Source of the DNA: Mycobacterium xenopi | GTDB taxonomy: Bacteria; Actinomycetota; Actinomycetes; Mycobacteriales; Mycobacteriaceae | Direction: 5' to 3' | DNA length: 64,000 nucleotides | NCBI RefSeq assembly: GCF_009936235.1 | Contig: NZ_AP022314.1 | Span: 62,001 to 126,000 of the forward strand | Shown: positions 32,348-41,278 of the stretch, one piece after another | Numbering within the stretch: position 1 is the first letter of the stretch | How the letters are laid out: every line of letters starts with the position of its first letter | Position numbers and translations under genes: made by a program | Notes under the pieces: model-generated | The model's input: only the letters and a program-made list of their open reading frames with translations | What the model was told of the DNA's origin: nothing | The model's database searches: none

Positions 32348-34516
32348 TCAACCGGGCGCGAGTGCGTGGTCGGTCAGCGACCCGATCGCCGGCGCCAATA
32401 AGCGGCTGTATTCGAGTGTCAGGTGAGAAGCGTCGTAGTACACCAGGGTGTTGCCGACGATGGCGGGGCAGCGCTTGGCGGTGCAGAAGAGGTCGGTGAC
32501 GTCGGCGTAGTGTCCGCCAGCGGCTTTGGTGGCGGCGGCTTCGGCCGCAATACCAGAGTCGTTCACCGCAGCTGACCGTGCCGGCGCGCAGGCCCTCGCA
32601 TCGTCGAGGTGACCGGACAGGCAGATCGGCACCACGGTGTGGGGGTAGGAAATCGGCCCGAGTACCAGCACCTGGGCGCCGGTGCCGCGCAGTTGCTGCA
32701 CCAGGCCGGTCAGGCTGTTGAGCCACGCCGGGTCATATGAGGTGAAACCTGAGGGCCAACCGTAGCTGGCGCCGTACCGCCGCCCCATACTCACGACCAC
32801 CAACAGCGGCTGTTCGGCGCGCAACCGGTTGATGATCCGGTCGCGCCACTCCTCGCAGGCGGTGTACTCGCTGCGGCCGAGGGGATTGATGATGGGCAGG
32901 CTCATCGGTGGGCAGGCCATCTTGGCCAGGGTTTCCAGCCGCCAGTGCCGCTGGGCGGCGACCTGTTGGAACGCGGGAGCCCACATCGTGGCGTTCGAGT
33001 CACCGACCAGGGCCACCGTCGTCGCCGAGGCGGTATCACCCGACGCGCACACAGGCTGGTCGACTTGGAAAACATTACGCAGACAGTTACTGAGCAACAC
33101 CGACTTGAGTTCGGCGGCGGCGTCGGCGAGGGGCGGGTTGAGGTTTGACGGTACTGCCGTCAGGTCGGCAGATGCTGCGAGGGCGGCTTGCACTTGGGCG
33201 AACGCGTGCTGCACGGCGGTGTGGTAGCGGTGGGGGCCCGCCGGGTCGGGTGCGGCGGTGATGGCCAGCGCCGTGGCCGGCGCGCCGCGCCCGACCGGGG
33301 TGGGCACCGCCACCAGCAGCACCACGCCGACGCAGGCCGCGACCGCGGTGGCCACCCCGCCGAGGACCAGGCTGCGCGCCGGCGAGCGCCGAATCGGCGC
33401 GGCGAACCGCAACGGGTTTTCCACCAGATGCAAGGTCAGCACCGCCAGCGCACCGGACACGCCGGCCGCGACCAGCCGGCCGGCCAGCCCCAGCGGGTGA
33501 CCCAGCAGCGGCGCTGCCAGCAGCAGCACCGGCCAGTGCCACAGATACCACGAATACGACACCCGCCCGATCGCGCGCATCGGCGAACGGGCCAGGAGCC
33601 GACCCGCGCCGAACCGGCCATCGGCGCAGCCGGCGCCGATCACCAGGGCGGTGCCCAGCACCGGCAGCAGCGCGGCGCTACCCGGATAGGGCGTGGTCGG
33701 GCCCACCAGGGTGCAGGACAGCAGGATCAGCACCAGCCCCGCCCACCCGGTGATCGCGGCGCCCGGTGCCGGCAGCCGGCGCCACAGGCCGGCGGTCAGG
33801 GCCACCAGCCCGCCCACCGCCAGCTGCCAGGCCCGGGTGGGCAGCGAAAAAAACGCCACCGCTGGCACCACATAGGTGGCGGCCAGCGACAGCGCGAACG
33901 ACACCGCCGCGACCACCGCCAGCACCACCAGATACGGGATCTGCGACGAGCCGGCAGGCGCGCGCCGACGCACCCGCCGGATCAGCCAGGCCGTGCCGAT
34001 CATCAACGCCGGCCACACCAGGTAGAACTGCTCCTCAACCCCCAACGACCAATAGTGCTGAAACGGCGACGGCGGCATCTCATGCAGGAAATAGTCACTG
34101 CCCTCTAACAAGAACCGGTAGTTGGCCACATACAACGCGCTGGCGATGCCGTCGCCGAACACGGTGCGGGCCTGCAGCGGGGGCAGCAGGATTGCTGACG
34201 CGATCGCGGTGATCACCCCGACCGTGGCCGAGGCCGGCAGCAGGCGGCGGGCCCGCGCCCCGTAGAAGCGGCGCAGCCGCACGGTCCCGGTGCTGTCAAC
34301 CTCGCGCCACAGCAGCCCGGTGATCAAAAAACCGGAAATGACGAAAAAGACGTCGACGCCGACGAACCCGCCACCGACACCGGGCACCTCGGCATGAAAC
34401 AGCACAACGGCCAGCACCGCGACCGCACGCAACCCCTCAATATCTAGGCGAAATCCCGGTCGTGCCGGACGCTGACCCCGCACCGCCTGAACAGGGCTGA
34501 CGCTATCAGTCCGCAA
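32348..34516 (-). CDS. Acyltransferase-3/SGNH membrane acyltransferase, copy B
   Basis: This protein of about 722 residues belongs to the OafA/AT3-SGNH family that moves acyl groups to surface sugars. The AT3 part starts RLDIEGLRAVAVLA (~residue 20), has GVDVFFVISGFLITG (~55) and about ten helices to ~380, with the WYLWHWPVLLL motif (~290). The extracytoplasmic SGNH part has VGDSNATMWAP (GDS nucleophile, ~465) and DASHLTLEYS (DxxH, ~700). The likely start is the TTG at 34516 behind AGGGGGG, because similarity to copy A begins there; an ATG at 34576 would add 20 residues. In a glycopeptidolipid-like locus it probably acylates a sugar; the acyl group and site are unknown. Confidence 0.9.
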   Translation of the reverse strand: MRTDSVSPVQAVRGQRPARPGFRLDIEGLRAVAVLAVVLFHAEVPGVGGGFVGVDVFFVISGFLITGLLWREVDSTGTVRLRRFYGARARRLLPASATVGVITAIASAILLPPLQARTVFGDGIASALYVANYRFLLEGSDYFLHEMPPSPFQHYWSLGVEEQFYLVWPALMIGTAWLIRRVRRRAPAGSSQIPYLVVLAVVAAVSFALSLAATYVVPAVAFFSLPTRAWQLAVGGLVALTAGLWRRLPAPGAAITGWAGLVLILLSCTLVGPTTPYPGSAALLPVLGTALVIGAGCADGRFGAGRLLARSPMRAIGRVSYSWYLWHWPVLLLAAPLLGHPLGLAGRLVAAGVSGALAVLTLHLVENPLRFAAPIRRSPARSLVLGGVATAVAACVGVVLLVAVPTPVGRGAPATALAITAAPDPAGPHRYHTAVQHAFAQVQAALAASADLTAVPSNLNPPLADAAAELKSVLLSNCLRNVFQVDQPVCASGDTASATTVALVGDSNATMWAPAFQQVAAQRHWRLETLAKMACPPMSLPIINPLGRSEYTACEEWRDRIINRLRAEQPLLVVVSMGRRYGASYGWPSGFTSYDPAWLNSLTGLVQQLRGTGAQVLVLGPISYPHTVVPICLSGHLDDARACAPARSAAVNDSGIAAEAAATKAAGGHYADVTDLFCTAKRCPAIVGNTLVYYDASHLTLEYSRLLAPAIGSLTDHALAPG

Positions 34517-34540
34517 GATCCCCCCTAGGCAAGAGGCACG
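33109..34540 (-). repeat. Long direct repeat, unit B
   Basis: This is the intact partner of the repeat at 30856-32280. It begins inside the sequence coding for the linker before the SGNH domain and ends about 25 bases upstream of the TTG start of copy B. The near identity implies a recent duplication or gene conversion. Confidence 0.85.
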
Positions 34541-34790
34541 ATAATCGAATGCAGGTAGTGTGACATTTCGCCGCAATTTAAGCGGTGATTCCGCGTCGAA
34601 TTTAGTCGAATATATTTACCGACCCGCGCTAGTTACGGCGTGTGCGACCTGTTGGCTCACTGGCGCTGTGCACACCATCCGTTCGTGTGTCCCGAACAAT
34701 AGGCTGCCGCTGCCTAATAGCCTTGCAGGGCAATGATATTGCGGGCTCTACGCGAAGATTTCCGATTCGACGTCGATGAAACGGTCACTA

Positions 34791-34814
34791 GGGTTATGCT
34801 TCTGGCCGGCTGAG
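34791..34814 (+). promoter_or_regulatory. Promoter-like motif shared by both glycosyltransferase genes (copy 1)
   Basis: GGGTTATGCT at 34791-34800 is followed after 6 bases by CGGCTGAG at 34807-34814. The same two blocks with the same spacing stand before the second glycosyltransferase gene (39620-39643). TATGCT resembles a -10 hexamer. The start codon follows 32 bases later. Confidence 0.5.
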
Positions 34815-34846
34815 CCGGCAACAAAAGTGAGAGGCCACGACCCGCG

Positions 34847-36115
34847 ATGAAATTTGTGCTGGCCTGCTACGGAAGTCGCGGCGATGTGGAGCCCTGCGTC
34901 ACTGTTGGTCGTGAATTGCGGCGCCGCGGGCATGACGTCCGCATGGCAGTCCCCCCCGATCTCGCTGGCTTCGCCGCGACGGCTGAGCTTACAGCGGTGC
35001 CCTATGGGCTTGACACGAGAAAGCCACTACAGGCGCAGCGCGACTTCTCGACGCATCTGTTCCGCAACCCTTGGCGGATGCGGGATCTGATAAGACTGTG
35101 GCGCGAGGTTGGCAACCTCGTCGCCCAGTGCCGGGTGATGATGAACACGACGCTGGCGTCGCTGGCGGACGGAGCCGACCTGCTGGTGACCGGCCAGGGT
35201 TTCGAGGAGCTCGCTTCCAACGTCGCTGAGTATCACGACATTCCGTTGGCCACACTGCACTACTTTCCGGCGCGAGTCAACAGCCACTTCATTCCGCTTC
35301 GGCCGGCGCCACTGGCCCGCGCCGCGATGCGAATCGATGAGTGGGGGTATTGGCGCTGGACGAAGAGGGGACAAGACGCACAGCGCCACGCACTTGGCCT
35401 GCCAAGGACGACGGAACCCGCGCCGCGGCGGATCACCGCGCGCGGATCACTGGAAATTCAGGCCTACGACGAGCTTTGCATTCCCGGCCTAGCCGCGGAG
35501 TGGGCGAAATTCGACGGCCAGCGGCCCTTTGTCGGCGCGCTCACGATGGAGTTGCCGACAGACGCCGATGACGAGGTCGCCTCGTGGATCGCGGCGGGTA
35601 CACCCCCGATTTACTTTGGTTTCGGCAGCTTCCCGGTCCAGTCTCCGGCGGACACGCTCGCCATGATCAGTTGGGCCTGTTCGCAGTTGGGCGAGCGGGC
35701 TTTGGTTTGCGCCGGTGGCACCGACTTCGGCAACGTCGCAAATTTGGACCACGTCAAGGTGGTGGGCGCTGTGAACCACTCAGCCACGTTTCCCGCCTGC
35801 CGCGCGGTCGTGCACCATGGTGGTGCGGGCACCACGGCGGCGGTGCTGCGCGCCGGAGTCCCCCAGCTGATCCTCTGGACGACGGGCGATCAGCCACTCT
35901 GGGGGGCTCAGATCAAACGACTGAAAGTTGGGACCGCGCGGCGCTTTTCGACCACCAACCGAATGTCGCTGGTCGCAGATCTTTGCACCATCCTGGAGCC
36001 GCAATACCTCAGCCAGGCACGTGAGACCGCCACCCGGATGACCAAACCGGCCGAAAGCGTCGCCGTCGCTGCTGATCTGGTGGAAAACTTTGCCCGCTTG
36101 AGGCGTTTCGGGTGA
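34847..36115 (+). CDS. GT1-family glycosyltransferase of the glycopeptidolipid type
   Basis: This 422-residue enzyme belongs to the UGT-like GT1 family that includes the mycobacterial Gtf/RtfA enzymes for glycopeptidolipids. The N-terminal LACYGSRGDVEPCVTVGREL motif (residues 5-24) is the acceptor-side signature; PPIYFGFGSFPVQ (~250) and VVHHGGAGTTAAVLRAGVPQ (~325-344) form the nucleotide-sugar site. It is 60-65% alike by eye to the enzyme at 39715. Acceptor and sugar cannot be told from sequence; rhamnose or a 6-deoxyhexose on a peptide or fatty-acyl hydroxyl is likely from the family. The ATG at 34847 fits the paralogue. Confidence 0.92.
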   Translation: MKFVLACYGSRGDVEPCVTVGRELRRRGHDVRMAVPPDLAGFAATAELTAVPYGLDTRKPLQAQRDFSTHLFRNPWRMRDLIRLWREVGNLVAQCRVMMNTTLASLADGADLLVTGQGFEELASNVAEYHDIPLATLHYFPARVNSHFIPLRPAPLARAAMRIDEWGYWRWTKRGQDAQRHALGLPRTTEPAPRRITARGSLEIQAYDELCIPGLAAEWAKFDGQRPFVGALTMELPTDADDEVASWIAAGTPPIYFGFGSFPVQSPADTLAMISWACSQLGERALVCAGGTDFGNVANLDHVKVVGAVNHSATFPACRAVVHHGGAGTTAAVLRAGVPQLILWTTGDQPLWGAQIKRLKVGTARRFSTTNRMSLVADLCTILEPQYLSQARETATRMTKPAESVAVAADLVENFARLRRFG

Positions 36116-36140
36116 CCCCTGGAGAGCGTCGCGAACATCG

Positions 36141-37127
36141 TCAAAGCGTATCGGCGTCGAAGCGGGACAGCACCAGGTCGAGCCTTCCGCGCCGGTCCAA
36201 TGCGGCTAAGTCGCGCAGCCGCTGTGGTGCACCGACACTTCTCGGCCATAGGTAGCGCCACGGCCAGTAATTGCATGGCAGCTGGTAGACGTGGAAGCCA
36301 CGCTCCAGAAAAGGCTGCAGCACGTCGATTGGGCGCAGCTGCGGGTCGCTCCACCATCTCGGCATGACTTCGACCACCAATTCCGCCTCGGGCGCGAGTA
36401 TGTCCAGCGATACCAGGAGGCCGGCGAGCACGCGGTCTTCGGCCCCCTCCACGTCAATCTTGATTAGACGTGCGCTCGCCAATTCCTCACGTGTTACCAA
36501 AGAACCGAGCATCGCCGCTCGCACCCGCTCCTGCTCGCGGAAGCGGAAGTGGCGGCCGAGACGGGCCACCGTTGTGGTAAGGCCGCTGTCGTAGGCCGAC
36601 CCGACGAACAGTGGGAGTTCGCCGTCGCGATCCGACACCGCGGCGGCCACTAAGCGGATATTGGTCAAACCGTTCAGTGCTGCGGTTTCCTGCAGCGCGG
36701 CGCCGGCGAACGGGGCCGGCTCAATTGCCACGACGGCCCCGTGCGGACCCACGAGTTGGCTGGCCAAAGCGCTGAGATATCCGATATTGGCGCCGACGTC
36801 GATGAAGGTGTCCCCGGGCCGTAGTCGGCGGCGCATGAACGCCTCGAGATCTGGTTCCCAGGCGCCGAAAAGGTACACGTACATCTGGAGAACCTCGGGA
36901 AGCTGGCATCGAAGACGGATGCCGTCGTCGGAGATGCCGTCGACAGTTAGCGGCCTCCACCGTGCGGCACGGATGTTCAGCAGCAATGCCATTGCGTAGT
37001 ACGGCACTATCAGCAGCAGCGCCCGGATCCAGCGCTCAGCACTGCTGACGCGTTCTTTGTCTGTGCGGAGCAGTCGTATGGAGGCCCGCCACAACGCCAC
37101 CGTCCGCGCGCGGATTATTTGGGTCAC
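36141..37127 (-). CDS. FkbM-family SAM-dependent methyltransferase
   Basis: This 328-residue protein has the FkbM pattern: GDTFIDVGANIGYLSALAS (~104-122) binds S-adenosylmethionine, VVAIEPAPFAGAALQET (~134) is the second motif, and LIKIDVEGAEDRVLAG (~222) the family hallmark. A hydrophobic stretch near residues 32-50 (WIRALLLIVPYYAMALLLN) may touch the membrane. FkbM-type enzymes O-methylate sugars or hydroxyls, as Fmt does for the fatty acyl chain and Mtf-type enzymes for sugars in glycopeptidolipids. The GTG start at 37127 overlaps the stop of a 37-residue upstream ORF, which suggests translational coupling. It converges on the first glycosyltransferase gene. Confidence 0.9.
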   Translation of the reverse strand: MTQIIRARTVALWRASIRLLRTDKERVSSAERWIRALLLIVPYYAMALLLNIRAARWRPLTVDGISDDGIRLRCQLPEVLQMYVYLFGAWEPDLEAFMRRRLRPGDTFIDVGANIGYLSALASQLVGPHGAVVAIEPAPFAGAALQETAALNGLTNIRLVAAAVSDRDGELPLFVGSAYDSGLTTTVARLGRHFRFREQERVRAAMLGSLVTREELASARLIKIDVEGAEDRVLAGLLVSLDILAPEAELVVEVMPRWWSDPQLRPIDVLQPFLERGFHVYQLPCNYWPWRYLWPRSVGAPQRLRDLAALDRRGRLDLVLSRFDADTL

Positions 37128-37237
37128 ACAGCGCCTCCGGTGCTGATCGATGAGACATCGGCGCGCAGCGAAGGCAGATCGCGTTTGCCCGAATATGTCA
37201 CATCAAAGCCCGGCAATTGCTTGTGGACCAAGGGCAT
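37124..37237 (-). CDS. Small upstream ORF coupled to the FkbM methyltransferase (37 aa)
   Basis: ATG 37237 opens a 37-residue frame beginning MPLVHKQLPGFDVTYSGKR and ending ISTGGAV. A very strong Shine-Dalgarno sequence, AAGGAGG, lies 11 bases upstream. The stop TGA overlaps the GTG start of the methyltransferase by two bases (GTGA arrangement). The ribosome-binding site can pair with the start of the ORF: GTGGACCTAAGG and CCTTGGTCCAC are complementary (37263-37252 and 37233-37223). The product may be a small protein or only a leader that sets translation of the methyltransferase. I recognise no family. Confidence 0.55.
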   Translation of the reverse strand: MPLVHKQLPGFDVTYSGKRDLPSLRADVSSISTGGAV

Positions 37238-37438
37238 ACGCGTTTGTTCCTCCTTAGGTCCACCGGGACGGTGTCCGGGTCGACTAGCTTTTTCGCGGTT
37301 CTGGGCCGCACGTCATTGAAACACAGCGAAGTTAGCCGAGGTAGAGAATCGCAATCTTCCCGGGCTGACGTCATGTGTTTATTCGACACCTGTTAAGCCA
37401 GCAAGCGCGGCGTAGAGATTCCGCTGTCCATTCGACCA
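37238..37438. other. Intergenic region upstream of the small ORF
   Basis: About 200 bases without a credible gene. It should hold the promoter of the small ORF and methyltransferase and the 3' end region of the epimerase gene. No clear operator was seen. Confidence 0.4.
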
Positions 37439-38497
37439 TCATGTTTGCCCGATCCATTCGAGCAGTGCGCGGAGGCCGTCGTCGAGGGTCCACTTCGGAT
37501 GCCAGTCCAGTTCGTTGGCGGCCGGCTCGATGGTACAGCTGGCGGCGCGGACGTCGCCGTCGCGAAACTTCGCGACCACGATCGGTTCGGGCGCGTCGCA
37601 GAGCGTGGCGATTTTGCGGGCCAGTTGGTGGATGGTGGTCGCAATGCCCGATCCGATGTCTAACCAGCGTGATCCGTTAGCGGGTTTTCGTGTGGCGGCC
37701 ACCAGGGCGTCGACCACATCGTCGATAAAGACGAAATCGCGGAGTATGCGCCCGTCTTCGTAGACCTCAAGTGGAAGTTGGGCGCGTGCCGACCGCGCAA
37801 ACAACGCCACGATGCCGGTGTAAGGGTTAGTCAGCGACTGGCCCGGACCGTAGACATTCTGCAGGCGCAGCACCGTCAGCGGGGTGTCATGCGCGGCCGC
37901 CCAGGCCGCTAGCATGTGCTCCTGGGTGAGCTTGGTGGCGGCGTAGATGCTGGTTGGTCTCGGTTCAGTACGGCCTGCGCAGCTGGGCAGCGGTACCGCG
38001 GGGATGCCGGTGGGTCCCACCGGATCCCATTCGCCAGCCAGCAGCTGAGCGTGGCTACGGGGGCGCGGGTAGAAGACCTCAGAGCCGCTTTGCCAGGCGC
38101 CTTCGCCGTAGACCGCGCGTGACGAGGTCAAAACTAGCTGGTCGGGCACGAGAGCCGAGCGGGTCAGAGCGTCAAGCAACTGCGCCGTGCCGACCACGTT
38201 GACTAAGCCGTGCCGGCTGGCTTCGGTTAGCGACTGGGCGGTACCCGTTTCGGCGGCCAAATGCACGATTTGCCGCGGTTGAAATAACCGCAGTACAGCA
38301 TCCCAGTCTGGGGCGTGGCTGACATCCCCGGTGAAAAACCTCACCGCTGCCGGTAGATCCGGTGGCTAGTTTCCAGCGTGGACCTGCGGGTGCAGCACGT
38401 CCATCACCGCCACGTCATGACCGGCGTTGCTCAGACGGCGGGCGAGCGCTGACCCGATGAATCCTGCCCCACCTGTGACGAGCACGGATGTCGACAA
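37439..38497 (-). pseudogene. NAD-dependent epimerase/dehydratase with an in-frame amber codon
   Basis: The gene codes for an extended short-chain dehydrogenase acting on nucleotide sugars. The NAD motif VTGGAGFIGSALARRL is near the N terminus; HLAAETGTAQS and the catalytic SIYAATKLTQEH (YxxxK) follow, and FIDDVVDALVAA is in the C-terminal part. An in-frame TAG at 38,364-38,366 splits it after LHPQVHAGN; the frame resumes with PPDLPAAVRFFTGDV and is open to the end. No indel is involved. A CAG-to-TAG change would explain it. A restart at GTG 38344 would lack the NAD site. The start is probably TTG 38497; an ATG at 38626 is the longest option. Confidence 0.8.
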
Positions 38498-38681
38498 CGG
38501 CTCCAGCCTCCGCTTCGTCTGCGCGGCAAACAGGTTGAGCGGCGAGCGATCAATCAATGCCCACCCAGAAGCCCGATCATATCGGGGCCACCTTGCTATC
38601 GGCCTGTCGATCACAGCTGACGTCACACGGCTGGCCGCGATTACCTTGGCGCTGACCCAGCCACCCGAAGCGGAATCGAGT

Positions 38682-39437
38682 TCAATTGCGGATCAGGAAT
38701 CCATTCGGCGCGAATGTCCAACCGAATTTGTTTTCCCGCTCCACGTCATGCGTGTAATCGGTCGGAAATTCGCGTTCGTATGCTTCGATGGCTTCATACG
38801 GACCCGGTCCCCACCCAGGAAAAACAGGGTGTCCATTGAGCATTGAGTCTTCCACAACTAGATAGTCACCGGCAGAAAGCAAAGGCCGCAATAGTTTCAT
38901 TTCGGCCACCACATGATTCATTGAGTGGTCACTGTCCAGAATGGCGAAAATCTTCCCGGGAAACTCAATTTTGAGGCGTTTGATATGTTCGGCTACGGCC
39001 GGTACTGTGGATCTCGATTCGACGAACAAGATATCGGAGTCGCGCCGGACTGCTGGATCCAGACGCCCATGGTATGCGTCGACAGACATAACCTTGAACG
39101 GCTCACCAATCTGTCTCATGACGCTGGCGAAGAACAAGGCGGACCCGCCGCGCCACGAGCCGAATTCAATTACTAAAGAAGGCTTTAGCTGAAACAAAAT
39201 CTCCTGGTAATTCCACATGTCACCGACCCACTTCAAGCACTCGACGCCCATCCAAGTAGTCTTTTTCCACACTCCGGTATTGAAGTACCACTTGTGGTAT
39301 TCTTCGCACTCCGCACCGGTCGGCTGGTAGAAGTATGGACCTAGTAATGTGACCGCGAATTGCTTTATGAGAATTGACGGCCTAGGCGATGCCTCGACTA
39401 TCGCTGCGGCAATTCGTAGCACCGGATTGCGTTCCAC
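38682..39437 (-). CDS. Rhamnosyl O-methyltransferase (CmcI family)
   Basis: The protein of about 251 residues strongly resembles the M. tuberculosis rhamnosyl O-methyltransferase Rv2959c and the Mtf/Rmt enzymes of glycopeptidolipid loci. Visible features are EEYHKWYFNTGVWKKTTWMG, DMWNYQEILFQL, the SAM-site IEFGSWRGGSALFF, then FAILDSDHSMNHVVAEMKLL and GDYLVVEDSMLNGHPV, and the C terminus FGWTFAPNGFLIRN. These enzymes methylate a rhamnose hydroxyl of a surface glycolipid. I chose the GTG at 39437 because it gives the family length; ATGs at 39515 and 39554 would add unconserved residues. It is divergent from the second glycosyltransferase gene. Confidence 0.92.
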   Translation of the reverse strand: MERNPVLRIAAAIVEASPRPSILIKQFAVTLLGPYFYQPTGAECEEYHKWYFNTGVWKKTTWMGVECLKWVGDMWNYQEILFQLKPSLVIEFGSWRGGSALFFASVMRQIGEPFKVMSVDAYHGRLDPAVRRDSDILFVESRSTVPAVAEHIKRLKIEFPGKIFAILDSDHSMNHVVAEMKLLRPLLSAGDYLVVEDSMLNGHPVFPGWGPGPYEAIEAYEREFPTDYTHDVERENKFGWTFAPNGFLIRN

Positions 39438-39619
39438 ACAGCTGACATTGCGTGTTGTCTCTCGTGGTGCGCGGCTTCTGCGATTATGCCCGACATGCAG
39501 TTGGTATCGACGCATCGCCGCAATGTTAGCAGCGGTGCTGCCGCCACGCGGCACAGTCGGAGAGGCGAAAACCGAATACCGAAGACCTGCTCAATACGAG
39601 GGTCAGCTGGGCCGGTCCT

Positions 39620-39643
39620 GGGTTATGCTGCCGCACGGCTGAG
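39620..39643 (+). promoter_or_regulatory. Promoter-like motif shared by both glycosyltransferase genes (copy 2)
   Basis: GGGTTATGCT (39620-39629) and CGGCTGAG (39636-39643) repeat the arrangement found before the first glycosyltransferase gene, with the same 6-base gap. The start codon is 71 bases further on, so the leader is longer here. Confidence 0.5.
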
Positions 39644-39714
39644 TCAGGGAATGCGACGCGGCCGCTTTCGTTTCGCAATACGTGCGTACAGAAGACGAAA
39701 GGCGATGAACCGCG

Positions 39715-40983
39715 ATGAGGTTTCTGCTGGCAAGTTGGGGAAGCCGCGGGGATGTCGAGCCATTCGTCGCTGTCGGCCGCGAACTCGAACGGCGCGGACA
39801 CGACGTGCACGTGATCGCCCCGCCCGACTTAGTCAGCTTCGCCGAGGAAGCCGGGCTTGCGGTTGATTCGTGCGGGCTGGAAACACGGGTGTGGTTAGAC
39901 GTGCACACCGATTTCTGGACGTGTTTGTTCCGCACACCTTGGAGGCTTCGCGATCTGGCCATGTTGTGGCGTGAAGTCGGCAAGCTTATCAGCGAGTGCT
40001 GGGGCGAAATGTGCATGAAGCTGACCTCATTGGCGAGCGGGGTTGACTTACTGTTCACCAACGTGAGTTTCGAGCAGCCTGCTGCCAATGTTGCTGAGTA
40101 CTACGGCATTCCGCTGGCCACGCTGCACTACCGTCCGATACGTCCTAACGGGCGTCTCGTACCAGTCCTGCCTGCGCCATTGATTCGCTTGGCGATGACA
40201 GTGGATGAGTACCTGTCTTGGTGCATGGCGAAGAAGGTGGACGACAGGCAGCGCGATGAACTAGGGCTACCAAAGGCTGCATGCCGCCCGTCGCAGCGGA
40301 TCGTTGAGCAAGGATGGCTGGAAATACAGGCTTACGAAGAGATTTGCTTTCCAGGGCTGGCGGCCGAATGGGCCCAATTCGGGCGTCGACGTCCCTTTGT
40401 CGGCGCGCTGACGATGGATTTGCCGACAGATGCCGACGACGAGATCGCGTCGTGGATTGCCGCTGGAGCGCCGCCGATTTATTTCGGGTTCGGCAGCATA
40501 CCGGTGGAATCTGCCGGCGACACGGTTGCGATGATCAGCGCGGCTTGTGCGCAATTAGGTCAACGGGCATTGGTGTGCGCCGGTTGGAGCGACTTCAGTA
40601 ACGTTCCCAGCTGCGAACATGTCAAGGTGGTGGAATCAGTAAATTTCGCGACCACATTCCCGGCCTGCCGGGCGATTGTGCACCACGGTGGCGCGGGTAC
40701 TTTGGCCGCAGGCCTGCGTGCCGGTGTCCCCCAGTTGATCTTGTCGATGATGCCCGACCACTCGATCTGGGCCGCTCAGCTCAAACGGCTGAAAGTCGGG
40801 TTCGGGCGGCGCTTTTCGAGCACAACCCAAAAGACTCTGGTCGCCGATCTGCGTCGCATTCTTGCTCCCGAATATGGCGCTCGGGCGCGCGAGATCGCCA
40901 CCCAGACGACTAAACCCGCGGAAAGCGTGGCGACCACCGCGGACCTTGTCGAAGATTTTGCTCGGCTACAGCGTGTCAGGTAG
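39715..40983 (+). CDS. GT1-family glycosyltransferase of the glycopeptidolipid type, paralogue
   Basis: This 422-residue enzyme is a paralogue of the one at 34847, with identical length and the same motifs: LLASWGSRGDVEPFVAVGRE (residues 4-23), PPIYFGFGSIPVE (~250) and IVHHGGAGTLAAGLRAGVPQ (~325-344). The acceptor-binding N-terminal half differs most (RVWLDVHTDFWTCLF; PIRPNGRLVPVLP), as expected if it adds a sugar to another position or acceptor. The donor-side half is highly conserved, so the donor sugar may be the same. Its start ATG is 71 bases after a shared promoter-like motif. Confidence 0.92.
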   Translation: MRFLLASWGSRGDVEPFVAVGRELERRGHDVHVIAPPDLVSFAEEAGLAVDSCGLETRVWLDVHTDFWTCLFRTPWRLRDLAMLWREVGKLISECWGEMCMKLTSLASGVDLLFTNVSFEQPAANVAEYYGIPLATLHYRPIRPNGRLVPVLPAPLIRLAMTVDEYLSWCMAKKVDDRQRDELGLPKAACRPSQRIVEQGWLEIQAYEEICFPGLAAEWAQFGRRRPFVGALTMDLPTDADDEIASWIAAGAPPIYFGFGSIPVESAGDTVAMISAACAQLGQRALVCAGWSDFSNVPSCEHVKVVESVNFATTFPACRAIVHHGGAGTLAAGLRAGVPQLILSMMPDHSIWAAQLKRLKVGFGRRFSSTTQKTLVADLRRILAPEYGARAREIATQTTKPAESVATTADLVEDFARLQRVR

Positions 40984-40992
40984 ATCGGTGAG

Positions 40993-41129
40993 TGCGGTCG
41001 TCGTTTGATTCCCCAGTAGTGATGTATCCGATTGGCGCGGTTAGGTTGGGTAGGCCGTGACCGGCAAAGATCTTTCAGCAAAGTCGGGGAATCATGAGTT
41101 GTCAGCGATCTAATTAAAGGACGACCGCA
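40993..41129. repeat. Imperfect two-block inverted repeat
   Basis: TGCGGTCGTCGTTT (40993-41006) pairs with AAAGGACGACCGCA (41116-41129) at 13 of 14 positions, and GATTCCCC (41007-41014) pairs with GGGGAATC (41086-41093) exactly. The paired blocks enclose about 70 bases. They lie between the second glycosyltransferase and the GMC oxidoreductase gene in 295 bases without any gene. It could be the scar of a small mobile element or a transcriptional stem-loop. Confidence 0.5.
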
Positions 41130-41278
41130 GTCATGGTGGTGTAACGTTGCGCCCCAGCAAGACTTGCAGATTCGGGAAATTTTCTGGAGTATGGCTGGAT
41201 TTCTGAGCGCCGTGGTGTGGCAATCGCCGCTGCCGATCGCTAACAAGACAATCACGCACCGAGTGAGTAACGGCAAAT

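Noticed and set aside
38344..38390. Programmed readthrough or special amino acid at the epimerase TAG
   Set aside because: No supporting structure or pyrrolysine genes are visible; a nonsense mutation or sequencing error is simpler.
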